Assembly: GCF_004684775.1 (NCBI RefSeq)
Contig: NZ_SRIC01000010.1
Location: 1-64,000, forward strand
Direction: 5' to 3'
Source: Streptomyces sp. MZ04
Lineage (GTDB): Bacteria > Actinomycetota > Actinomycetes > Streptomycetales > Streptomycetaceae
DNA length: 64,000 bases
Below the pieces are notes generated by a model. That model saw nothing but the letters and a program-made list of their open reading frames with translations, searched no databases and was not told where the DNA came from. Positions 19,713-26,686 of this stretch are shown piece by piece; within the stretch, counting starts at the first letter, position 1; each line of letters opens with the position of its first letter. A program made the translations under genes and the position numbers.

Positions 19713-20551
19713 GGCTGGACCAGCCCTTCGTACGCGTCGGGACGGCGGTCGCGGTAGAACGCCCACTGTTGGCGTACTTCCTCGATCAGGCCCAAGTCCA
19801 GGTCCCTGACGACGAGTTCCTCGGCCTTGTCGCTCGCGGTCTCGCCCACGAACTGGCCGCGCGGGTCGACGAAGTACGAGGTGCCGTAGAAGTCGTTGTC
19901 GCCGTACTCCTCGACGCCCACGCGGTTGATCGCGGCGATGAAGTACTCGTTGGCGACGGCGGCCGCGGGCTGCTCGAGCTGCCAGAGGTAGGCGGAGAGG
20001 CCGCGGGATGTGGCGGAGGGGTTGTAGACGATCTGCGCGCCGTTCAGGCCGAGCTGGCGCCAGCCCTCGGGGAAGTGCCGGTCGTAGCAGATGTAGACGC
20101 CGACCTTGCCGACCGCGGTGTCGAAGACGGGCCAGCCCGCGTTCCCCGGCTTGAAGTAGTACTTCTCCCAGAAGCCCTTGACCTGGGGGATGTGGTGCTT
20201 GCGGTATTTGCCGAGGTACGAGCCGTCGGAGTCGATCACGGCGGCGGTGTTGAAGTAGAAGCCGGACTGTTCGACCTCGAAGACCGGTACGACGATGACC
20301 ATGCCGGTCTCGCGGGCGAGCGCCCGCATGCGCGTCACGGTGGGGCCGTCCGGCACGGGCTCGGCCCAGCGGTAGTGCTCGGCCTCCTGGACCTGGCAGA
20401 AATAGGGGGCGTTGAAGACTTCCTGGAAGCCGATGATCTTCGCACCCTGGCGGGCCGCCTCGCGGGCGTGCTCCTCATGCTTGGCGATCATGGATTCGGT
20501 GTCGCCGGTCCAGGTCGCCTGGACGAGTGCGGCGCGTACGACAGTGGCCAT
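19709..20551 (-). CDS. Beta-ureidopropionase (nitrilase superfamily)
   Basis: A 280-residue carbon-nitrogen hydrolase that cleaves N-carbamoyl-beta-alanine to beta-alanine, CO2 and ammonia, the third step of reductive pyrimidine breakdown. The catalytic triad is visible: Glu in GFQEVFNAPYFC, Lys in YRKHHIPQ and Cys in VGVYICYDRHFPEG. The FWEKYYFKPG loop is typical of the beta-ureidopropionase branch. It is the first gene of the operon and is coupled to the aminotransferase by a four-base overlap. A 14-bp palindrome lies 45 bases upstream of the ATG. Confidence 0.93.
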   Translation of the reverse strand: MATVVRAALVQATWTGDTESMIAKHEEHAREAARQGAKIIGFQEVFNAPYFCQVQEAEHYRWAEPVPDGPTVTRMRALARETGMVIVVPVFEVEQSGFYFNTAAVIDSDGSYLGKYRKHHIPQVKGFWEKYYFKPGNAGWPVFDTAVGKVGVYICYDRHFPEGWRQLGLNGAQIVYNPSATSRGLSAYLWQLEQPAAAVANEYFIAAINRVGVEEYGDNDFYGTSYFVDPRGQFVGETASDKAEELVVRDLDLGLIEEVRQQWAFYRDRRPDAYEGLVQP

Positions 20552-20595
20552 GAGAGCTGCTCCTTCGCATGTCCGTGATGGGACGTCAGAGAGCT

Positions 20596-20609
20596 TCTAC
20601 GCCCGTAGA
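20596..20609. promoter_or_regulatory. 14-bp palindrome upstream of the pyrimidine catabolism operon
   Basis: Perfect palindrome TCTACG-CC-CGTAGA, 45 bases upstream of the beta-ureidopropionase start; a further CGTAGA follows at about 20618. Spacing and symmetry fit an operator for a dimeric regulator of the operon. No regulator gene is adjacent, so the binder is unknown. Confidence 0.5.
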
Positions 20610-20765
20610 CTTGATGCGTAGATAGGAGAACGTAAGCCTCGCCGACCTGCTGGGCAAGACCATCGCCGTTAACCGGCGGAGTCGATCATGTTTCGCACCC
20701 GAGCGGGCGAGAAGCGATCACCCGGCGATCACGACGCGCGCGGCGTCAGTCGGCGTCAGGCGGCG

Positions 20766-22154
20766 TCAGGCGCTGAATCCGGCCACGCGCAGGGCGTGCA
20801 CGAGGTCCCAGTGGTGTTCGTCCGACACGCCCTGGGCCGCCTTCAGGAGCAGCGGTATGAGGCGGTGGGGATCGGTGTGCGCGCAGCCGGCCGCGTCCTC
20901 GGCGGTGCGGACGCGGAGATAGGCGTCGAGCAGCGCACGGGCCTCGCGCTCGCGGCCCGCGTCGATCAGCGCGAGGACCGCCTCTGCGATCTCCGGCGCG
21001 GGCCGTGCGACGCCCTGCCGCAGCAGCTTGCGGCAGTCGTCGGCGCGGCCCGACCCGGCGAGTGCGTCGGCAAGGGCGACGAGCCGGTCGGGCGGCAGCG
21101 AGGCGGCCTCCCAGAGCAGCGTCGACCAGTCGGCGCCGAGGCCCGCGCGGTGCAGCTCGCCGGCGAACGCGGGCAGGCGGGCCGCCGGCCAGCCCGCCGC
21201 CTCGACGAGCACGCCGTGCGCCTCGCCGCTGCGGCCTTCGCCGCGGAGCCGGACGAGTGCGGCGACGGCGTCGGCGGTGGCCCGGTCGGCGTCGCGATCC
21301 GGGCCGATGAAGACACTGCCGGTGTCGCTGTCGACGTCACCGGGGGCCGGTTCGCGGGGCCCGTCGTCGGCGTGCGCGTACCGTGCGCCGCGCGGAGTAC
21401 GCCCGGCGGACTGCGGCTCGGCCGTCTCGGGTACGACGACGGGGTCGGCCACGTCCTCGTCGAATCCGTCGAATCCGGCGAAACGGGCGCCGCGCGGTCG
21501 GCGGCGCGGGACGGCGGCCTGCTCGGGAACGCGGGGCTGCTCGGGGGCGTACTCCGAGGACTCCGCGTACTCCTCGGCCGGAACACCCACACCGTACGAA
21601 GAGACCCCGGCATCCGGAGTGCCCAGGTCGACCCACTGAGGGCGGTCCGCCCGCTCCAACCGCTCGATACGTTCCCGGAGTTCGGCACAGCGCGCCGTGG
21701 CCCGCTCATGGTCGTCCCGCACCCAGGCGAGGTCCCGGTTGAGCCGTTCCACCTCGTCGGGCGTCGCCGCGACGGCGAGCGAACGCCCCAGCTCCGCCTG
21801 CCGTTCCACCGCGTACCGCTGCTCGGTGAGCATCATGTCGAGGCGCTCACCGAGGAGCTGACGGCCACCGGGCCGCGCGTCGTACGCCGCGAGCGAGGCG
21901 GCGTGCAGGGTGCGCGCCCGCTGCGTCTCCTGCTCGGCGGCCCGCTCGCCGTACCCCGCGGCCAGGTCGTGCAGCAGCGCCTCCATGACGTCCCAGGGCG
22001 GCACCTCCGCGCCGTCGAGGCAGGCCTGCATGCCGTCCGGGTCGCGCGACCAGAACACGCCGCACCACCCGGCGCCGGAGTCGAGCCGCGTCAGGAGATC
22101 CCGCAGGTATCTCGCGAACTCCCGTACATGATCCGGGAGTTGTCCTACTGCCAT
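20766..22154 (-). CDS. Conserved actinomycete protein with coiled-coil and helical C-terminal part
   Basis: About 462 residues and no recognised enzyme domain. Residues 1-90 form a compact domain (MAVGQLPDHVREFARYL, with WCGVFWSRDPDGM). Next come a coiled-coil-like helix rich in Arg and Glu (CAELRERIERLERADRPQW) and a low-complexity Pro/Glu/Arg linker. The C-terminus is an alpha-helical, repeat-like region (ADAVAALVRLRGEGRSGEAH, LIDAGREREARALLDAYL) similar in look to tetratricopeptide-type solenoids. No signal peptide or membrane segment is seen. The ATG at 22154 is preferred over the GTG at 22166 because the conserved-looking sequence starts there, though the ribosome site is weak. Function unknown. 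Confidence 0.75.
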   Translation of the reverse strand: MAVGQLPDHVREFARYLRDLLTRLDSGAGWCGVFWSRDPDGMQACLDGAEVPPWDVMEALLHDLAAGYGERAAEQETQRARTLHAASLAAYDARPGGRQLLGERLDMMLTEQRYAVERQAELGRSLAVAATPDEVERLNRDLAWVRDDHERATARCAELRERIERLERADRPQWVDLGTPDAGVSSYGVGVPAEEYAESSEYAPEQPRVPEQAAVPRRRPRGARFAGFDGFDEDVADPVVVPETAEPQSAGRTPRGARYAHADDGPREPAPGDVDSDTGSVFIGPDRDADRATADAVAALVRLRGEGRSGEAHGVLVEAAGWPAARLPAFAGELHRAGLGADWSTLLWEAASLPPDRLVALADALAGSGRADDCRKLLRQGVARPAPEIAEAVLALIDAGREREARALLDAYLRVRTAEDAAGCAHTDPHRLIPLLLKAAQGVSDEHHWDLVHALRVAGFSA

Positions 22155-22261
22155 CCGAGCCAGCACCGCCCCATGGAGACTGGAGTCTTCCGGTTCCGGA
22201 AGATAACACCAGTCGTGTTACGGGACGACTACACGCAGTTTTCCGCCCGGCCCACAGCGAC

Positions 22262-22900
22262 TCACTCCGGGTCGTCGGCGCGGTGAGCGAGCAGGGACGC
22301 GCACAGCCGCCGCAGCCCCGCATGGAGCTGCCCGGGAGTCACACCCTGGCTGGTCAGATGCTCGACGAGGTCGCTGCGGACGGCGGCGAGCAGGGCGTGC
22401 GCGAGGTAGTCGGCCGCCGCGTCTCCATGCACGCCGGTCAGCATTGCGGCGACTTCGGAGTGCCAGAGGCCGTAGGCGGGGTTCTCGTACGGACTGCCGG
22501 ACCCGGCCCGCTCCAGGGCGAGCATCAGCGCGCGTTGATTCAGCTTGAGATCGAGCAGGGCGGCCAGGAGCGCGGGCACCCGGTCCGATACACGTGCGCC
22601 GGGGCCCAACGGCGGCGGCCCGTGGAGGACTTGTTCACGCAGCTGCCGCGTCTCCTCGGCGACCAGCGCCTTCACCAGGCCTGTGCGGTCGGAGAAGTGC
22701 CGGAAGACCGTACCCTTGCCGGCTCCGGCCGCCTGGGCGATGTCGGCCATCTTGACGCTCTCGGGGTCGGCGGCGTCCCGGAACAGCCGTGCCGCGGCGG
22801 CCAGCAGGGCGGCCCTGTTGCGGACGGAGTCGGCTCTCTCCTTGCGGGCGGCGGTGATGGGGTTCCTCCTTGGTCGGCGGGACGTTCGAGCCCTCAGCAT
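22262..22900 (-). CDS. TetR-family repressor
   Basis: About 212 residues. The N-terminal TetR helix-turn-helix is clear (RNRAALLAAAARLFRD, then MADIAQAAGAGKGTVFRHFSD). The rest is the helical ligand domain. The ATG at 22900 sits beside the operator; an alternative begins at an ATC (complement of about 22861-22863) that follows a near-perfect AAGGAGG site, which would be an unusual start codon. The gene diverges from a SnoaL-like/NmrA pair, and two palindromic sites fill the gap, so it very probably represses both itself and that pair. Confidence 0.92.
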   Translation of the reverse strand: MLRARTSRRPRRNPITAARKERADSVRNRAALLAAAARLFRDAADPESVKMADIAQAAGAGKGTVFRHFSDRTGLVKALVAEETRQLREQVLHGPPPLGPGARVSDRVPALLAALLDLKLNQRALMLALERAGSGSPYENPAYGLWHSEVAAMLTGVHGDAAADYLAHALLAAVRSDLVEHLTSQGVTPGQLHAGLRRLCASLLAHRADDPE

Positions 22901-22905
22901 AAATC

Positions 22906-22952
22906 GACCCCGGGTCAGGTACTTGTAAGCGGACCCGGGGTCAGGTTAGCGT
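22906..22952. promoter_or_regulatory. Twin TetR operators overlapping the divergent promoter
   Basis: Two palindromes, GACCCCGGGTC (22906-22916) and GACCCGGGGTC (22932-22942), both followed by AGGT, lie 26 bases centre to centre in the TetR/SnoaL gap. A plus-strand promoter fits around the second one: -35 TTGTAA (22923-22928) and -10 TAGCGT (22947-22952). Transcription would then begin at or next to the ATG at 22960, giving a leaderless message that the repressor blocks directly. Confidence 0.75.
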
Positions 22953-22959
22953 CTCCGTC

Positions 22960-23427
22960 ATGACACACGCCGTGCAGCACGCCGGGCCACACCCCTCTCC
23001 CCCCGAAGTCCTCAGCCACTCCCTGGACCTCCTGCTCGCCAAGGACATCGACGGCTGGGTCGCTCTCTGGGCGCCGGACGGAGTCTTCGAGTTCCCCTTC
23101 GCACTCCCCGGAACGCCGCACCGGCTCGTCGGCCGCGAGGCCGTGCGCGGCTATATGGCCGACTACCCCGACCACATAGACCTGCGCGGCTTCGAGGACT
23201 TGACCGTCCACCGCACCGAGGACCCCGAGACCATCGTCGTCGAGCTGCGCGGCCTGGGCCGCGCGGTCGCCACGGGCCGGCCCTTCGACATGCCGTACAT
23301 CCAGGTCGTCACCGTCCACGACGGCTTGATCACCCGCTTCCGCGACTACTGGAACGGCGCCCTGGTGGCCGACGCCTTCGACGGCGAGATCCCGGTGGGC
23401 GGCACCCGCACGGGAGAGAGCCGATGA
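22960..23427 (+). CDS. SnoaL-like/NTF2-fold protein
   Basis: A 155-residue protein of the SnoaL-like polyketide-cyclase/NTF2 fold. The helical start (VLSHSLDLLLAKDIDGWVAL), WAPDGVFEFPFALPG, and the C-terminal VVTVHDGLITRFRDYWN are typical. Members isomerise or cyclise small molecules, or simply bind them. The ATG lies just after the predicted -10, so the transcript is probably leaderless. The stop overlaps the start of the NmrA-type gene (ATGA), so both are co-translated and controlled by the divergent TetR protein. Confidence 0.85.
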   Translation: MTHAVQHAGPHPSPPEVLSHSLDLLLAKDIDGWVALWAPDGVFEFPFALPGTPHRLVGREAVRGYMADYPDHIDLRGFEDLTVHRTEDPETIVVELRGLGRAVATGRPFDMPYIQVVTVHDGLITRFRDYWNGALVADAFDGEIPVGGTRTGESR

Positions 23428-24281
23428 CCGCGCGCCCCACCGGATTCCTCGTCACCGGCGGCACCGGAACCACCGGCAGCCGCGTCACGGCCACCCTCGC
23501 CGACCGGGGCCTGCCGGTCCGCGCGGGGAGCCGCACCCCCGCGCCGGGCACCCGCCAGGTCCGCTTCGACTGGGCGGATCCCGCCACCCACGGGCCCGCG
23601 CTCTCCGATGTCGGCGCCGTCTATCTTGTACCGCCCATCGGTGACGCCGACCCCGCCCGGCTGATGCTGCCGCTCCTGGAACGCGCGCGGGACGCGGGTG
23701 TACGCCGCTTTGTGCTCCTCAGCTCCTCCGCCATCACCGAGGGCGACCCCGGCGTCGGCGAGGTCCACCGGGGGCTGCGCCAACTGGCGCCGGAATGGGC
23801 GGTGTTGCGCCCCTCCTGGTTCATGCAGAACTTCGTCACGCCCGGCCATCTCCACGCCGAGAGCATCCGCACCACTGGGGAGATCGTCACGGCCACCGGG
23901 CAGGGGCGGGTGGCGTTCGTCGACGCGGCGGACATCGCGGACGTCGCCGTACACGCGCTGCTCGATGCGCGGCCACACAACGCCGCGCATGTGATCACCG
24001 GGCCGGAGGCGCTCAGTTACCGCGAGGTCGCCGAGGCGATCTCGACGACCTCGGGGCGCGGGGTGCGTCATCGCCCGGTGTCGACCGCGGAGTTCCGAGC
24101 GCGGCTCACCGCCTCGGGTGTCCCCGAGGATTACGCCCGCATGCTCGCCGCCATGGACGAGGGGATCTCGCGGGGCACGGAGGACCGGGTGAGCCCGGCG
24201 GTGCGGGGAGTCACGGGCCGGGGGGCCCGGAGCTTCCGGGACTTTGCCTGCGGCCATGCGGGGCGCTGGCGCGCGGCTTGA
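23424..24281 (+). CDS. NmrA-like NAD(P)-binding protein (atypical SDR)
   Basis: A 285-residue Rossmann-fold protein of the NmrA/atypical short-chain dehydrogenase group. The nucleotide-binding loop is visible (FLVTGGTGTTGSRV), followed by YLVPPIGD, FVLLSSSAI and LRPSWFMQNF. These proteins act as NAD(P)H:quinone or related reductases, or as redox sensors. The start overlaps the SnoaL-like gene by four bases. With the TetR repressor and the SnoaL-like protein it forms a small inducible detoxification or modification cassette; the substrate is unknown. Confidence 0.88.
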   Translation: MTARPTGFLVTGGTGTTGSRVTATLADRGLPVRAGSRTPAPGTRQVRFDWADPATHGPALSDVGAVYLVPPIGDADPARLMLPLLERARDAGVRRFVLLSSSAITEGDPGVGEVHRGLRQLAPEWAVLRPSWFMQNFVTPGHLHAESIRTTGEIVTATGQGRVAFVDAADIADVAVHALLDARPHNAAHVITGPEALSYREVAEAISTTSGRGVRHRPVSTAEFRARLTASGVPEDYARMLAAMDEGISRGTEDRVSPAVRGVTGRGARSFRDFACGHAGRWRAA

Positions 24282-24308
24282 GCGGCGTCCAGAGCTCGAG
24301 GGCCGGCT

Positions 24309-24394
24309 CAGTTCGTACCTGCGGGTGCGTCGTGGCTGGTCGCGCCCGCGCGGCGGAGCCGCACAGGTCACAGCCCCGCACCCCTTAAGGGCGC
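24309..24394. repeat. Dispersed Streptomyces intergenic element
   Basis: The block containing GGGTGCGTCGTGGCTGGTCG and ending in a CCCTTAAGGG palindrome (24382-24391) matches, from memory, a sequence scattered in intergenic regions of many Streptomyces genomes, usually followed by a GCGC-rich hairpin. Here it lies between the convergent NmrA and XRE genes. The role is unknown; a transcript end or REP-like element is possible. Confidence 0.5.
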
Positions 24395-24419
24395 TCCCCC
24401 CGCCAAGAGCCCGGCCCGA

Positions 24420-24671
24420 CTAGACCGGCACCAGCGCGCAAGCCTTTGCCACCTCGTCCAGCGAAAGGCCCAGCGCCGCGGCCAGTGCCGACACCGTGAA
24501 GAACGCGGGTGTCGGGGCCCGGCCCGTCTCGATCTTGCGGAGCGTCTCGGCGGAGAGCCCGGCGCTCGCGGCCACCTCCACCATGCTCCGCTCGCCACGC
24601 GCCGCGCGCAGCAGCAGGCCGAGCCGCTCGCCGCGCTCGCGCTCTTCCGGGGTCAAGGGGGTCCGCACCAT
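24420..24671 (-). CDS. Small XRE-family helix-turn-helix regulator
   Basis: An 83-residue protein made of a single Cro/C1-type helix-turn-helix domain (RLGLLLRAARGERSMVEVA, then AGLSAETLRKIETGRAPTP). The ATG at 24671 follows a TAGAAT -10-like hexamer by only six bases, so the message is probably leaderless. Two near-identical 14-base direct repeats overlap this promoter, suggesting self-repression. It diverges from the SUKH/WD40-like gene and may control it. Confidence 0.88.
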   Translation of the reverse strand: MVRTPLTPEERERGERLGLLLRAARGERSMVEVAASAGLSAETLRKIETGRAPTPAFFTVSALAAALGLSLDEVAKACALVPV

Positions 24672-24674
24672 GCG

Positions 24675-24722
24675 CCCATTCTAATACCACCCCCACCCGA
24701 AAGCCCATTCTCATACCGGTAT
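24675..24722. promoter_or_regulatory. Direct-repeat operator and promoter of the XRE gene
   Basis: CCCATTCTAATACC (24675-24688) and CCCATTCTCATACC (24704-24717) are 13/14 identical and 29 bases apart. The second merges into the palindrome ATACCGGTAT (24713-24722). On the minus strand the first repeat contains TAGAAT (24683-24678), a good -10 for the XRE gene. The layout suggests an autoregulatory operator. Confidence 0.55.
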
Positions 24723-24822
24723 AGTTATTGGCAGCGGCGATCGCCGACGAGGGCCGCGCATCCTCACAGCACTGTGACATCACGACGACATCGGCGACGA
24801 AGATCGTTCGTACGATGTTTCG

Positions 24823-26679
24823 GTGACACACGAGATCATTGACTACGGACAGTTCGCCGACCGGCTGGAGCGTCAACAGGGCCGCCCCCGCTGGTCGTTG
24901 CTCGACGAGGTGCAGCGGGAGTGGGGATACGTGGACCCGGGCGGCGAGCCCGGCCACTCCCGGTGGGGCGGTGAGAACCAGGAGGGGGGCATCGACTGGG
25001 ACCTGCCCGTCCCGCAGGCGCTCAACGAGTGGTGGGACTCACCGCTCAATTCGTTCGCCTTCAACCCGCGCCTGTACTGGGTCCATACGCAGTGGCCGCC
25101 CAAGCTCTCCGAGCTCGACGTGGACGAGGACAGCGGGCTCATAGGGCCTGACGACGACGACCGCGTGTGCGTGTTCATGTCCGAGTACCACTACGCCCAT
25201 GAGTGGGGCTATCTGGCCGCCGAGGCCGAACTCCCCGACCCCCGGGTCGTCGTGAGCGTCGGCGGTGAATGGGTGGTGCAGAGCCGCTCGCTCTCCGAGT
25301 TCCTGACGCAGCTGGCCTTCGAGCGGATGCCCGCGCACTACGGCTATACGCTGCGGTTCGGCCGCGACACCGTCGACGCCGACCCCGAGGTCGTACGGCG
25401 CCTCGAGGCCTCGTACCGCGAACTGGGCCTGCTGCCCTGGCAGGAGATGGGCACGGACGCCCTCTCGTACGGAGCCCCCGACGCGGTGATCCGGCACGGC
25501 CGCGGCCCCGGCGCCGACTTCAAGATCGTGATCAACGCGCGGACCAAAGACGCCCTGCTCGACGTCGCCCGCACGCTGGGCCTGGAGTGGGTCGACAAGG
25601 ACATCAGGCCGCCGGCCGAGGTGCCCGAGCCGCTGGAGGACCTCGGCCCGGTCTCGCTCCAGGCGGGGGAGGCCGACGCGCGCGGCCGGTGGACGGTCCT
25701 GACCCGCGAGTACCCGCAGCCGCCGGTGGTGGCCGGTGAGGCGGCCGCGCTGATCGAGGAGCGCGGCACGCTCAGGTCGGTGGCCTCGCTGCAGGGGCCG
25801 ACGATGGTGGTGGCGGGCGACGCGGAAGGCCGGGTGCACGTCCGGGAGACCGACGACGAGGACCCCGAGACGATCACGCTCACCCTGCACCGCGCCCCGG
25901 TGACCTCCGTGACCTGTCTGGAGCTGGCGAGCACGCGCCTGGTCCTGAGCGGCGACGCGAACGGCGTCATCCGCTACTGGTCGACCCGCCGCAAGCCGAT
26001 GCGCTCGCCGTTCGCCCGCAGGAACACCCCGATCGCCTCGCTGGCCGCCGCCGTCCTGCCGACCGGTCCCGCACTCGCGGCGGCCTGGGCGGACGGCCTC
26101 GTCCGCGTCTGGGACCTGGTGTCGGACGCCGTGGCGAACCTCCGCCTCGGCACCGGCATCAAGTTCCTCGGCCTCGACACCGACGGCACCCTGCGCGTCA
26201 CCGACGCGGACTCCACGGCGGCGCTCCGCCTCGACCTGGCGAAGCTGTGGCCGCACCGCGACCTCCAGCTGCGCCTGGAGGACGTCGACTGGGGCTCGCT
26301 GTGGACCGCGCGCGGCCCCGGCCACACGGTCCCCGAGCTGATCGGCAAGGTGACGTCGGACGACAAGAAGACGGCCGTGGACGCGGTGCACGACCTCTAC
26401 CGCCTCCTCGTCTCCAAGGAGGCGGCGTCGACCGCGGCGGTCCCGGCCATCCCGTTCCTCGTCGAGCTCATGACGGACCCGGACAACAAGTCCCGCAGCA
26501 CGCTGCTCCTGCTCATCGCGGACCTGGCGGACGTCCACCAGGCCCGCGGCGGCCGGGGCGACGCCCAACTCGCGGCCGTACGCGAGGCGTTGCCCACCCT
26601 CCGGTATCTGCACGACGACCCGGAGGGCCCGATCCGCTGGGCGGCCAACGAGCTGGAGCAGAACTGCGCGCCCCGCTGA
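24823..26679 (+). CDS. SUKH (SMI1/KNR4)-like protein with WD40-like and HEAT-like parts
   Basis: A 618-residue cytosolic protein. Residues 1-165 resemble the SUKH/SMI1-KNR4 fold (PVPQALNEWWDSP, VCVFMSEYHYAHEWGY, GGEWVVQSRSLSEFL), a fold common in toxin-immunity proteins. The middle (about 290-470) contains WD40-like blades (LVLSGDANGVIRYWS, AAAWADGLVRVWD). The last ~130 residues look like a HEAT-type helical solenoid (VPAIPFLVELMTDPDNKSRS). A GTG start is used with no clear ribosome site. It diverges from an XRE regulator. Function unknown; immunity or a regulatory scaffold are the main options. Domain calls rest on motif recognition only. Confidence 0.7.
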   Translation: MTHEIIDYGQFADRLERQQGRPRWSLLDEVQREWGYVDPGGEPGHSRWGGENQEGGIDWDLPVPQALNEWWDSPLNSFAFNPRLYWVHTQWPPKLSELDVDEDSGLIGPDDDDRVCVFMSEYHYAHEWGYLAAEAELPDPRVVVSVGGEWVVQSRSLSEFLTQLAFERMPAHYGYTLRFGRDTVDADPEVVRRLEASYRELGLLPWQEMGTDALSYGAPDAVIRHGRGPGADFKIVINARTKDALLDVARTLGLEWVDKDIRPPAEVPEPLEDLGPVSLQAGEADARGRWTVLTREYPQPPVVAGEAAALIEERGTLRSVASLQGPTMVVAGDAEGRVHVRETDDEDPETITLTLHRAPVTSVTCLELASTRLVLSGDANGVIRYWSTRRKPMRSPFARRNTPIASLAAAVLPTGPALAAAWADGLVRVWDLVSDAVANLRLGTGIKFLGLDTDGTLRVTDADSTAALRLDLAKLWPHRDLQLRLEDVDWGSLWTARGPGHTVPELIGKVTSDDKKTAVDAVHDLYRLLVSKEAASTAAVPAIPFLVELMTDPDNKSRSTLLLLIADLADVHQARGGRGDAQLAAVREALPTLRYLHDDPEGPIRWAANELEQNCAPR

Positions 26680-26686
26680 GGCCGTC

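Noticed and set aside
20632-20700. Possible remnant of a divergent regulator start (reads SLADLLGKTIAVNRRS after an AGGAG site)
   Set aside because: The codon at the start position is GTA and the frame loses protein-like character within about 20 codons; too little to call.
20688-22286. 532-codon plus-strand frame opposite the helical conserved protein
   Set aside because: No domain or plausible start; composition is that of a shadow, and the minus frame has coherent helical segments.
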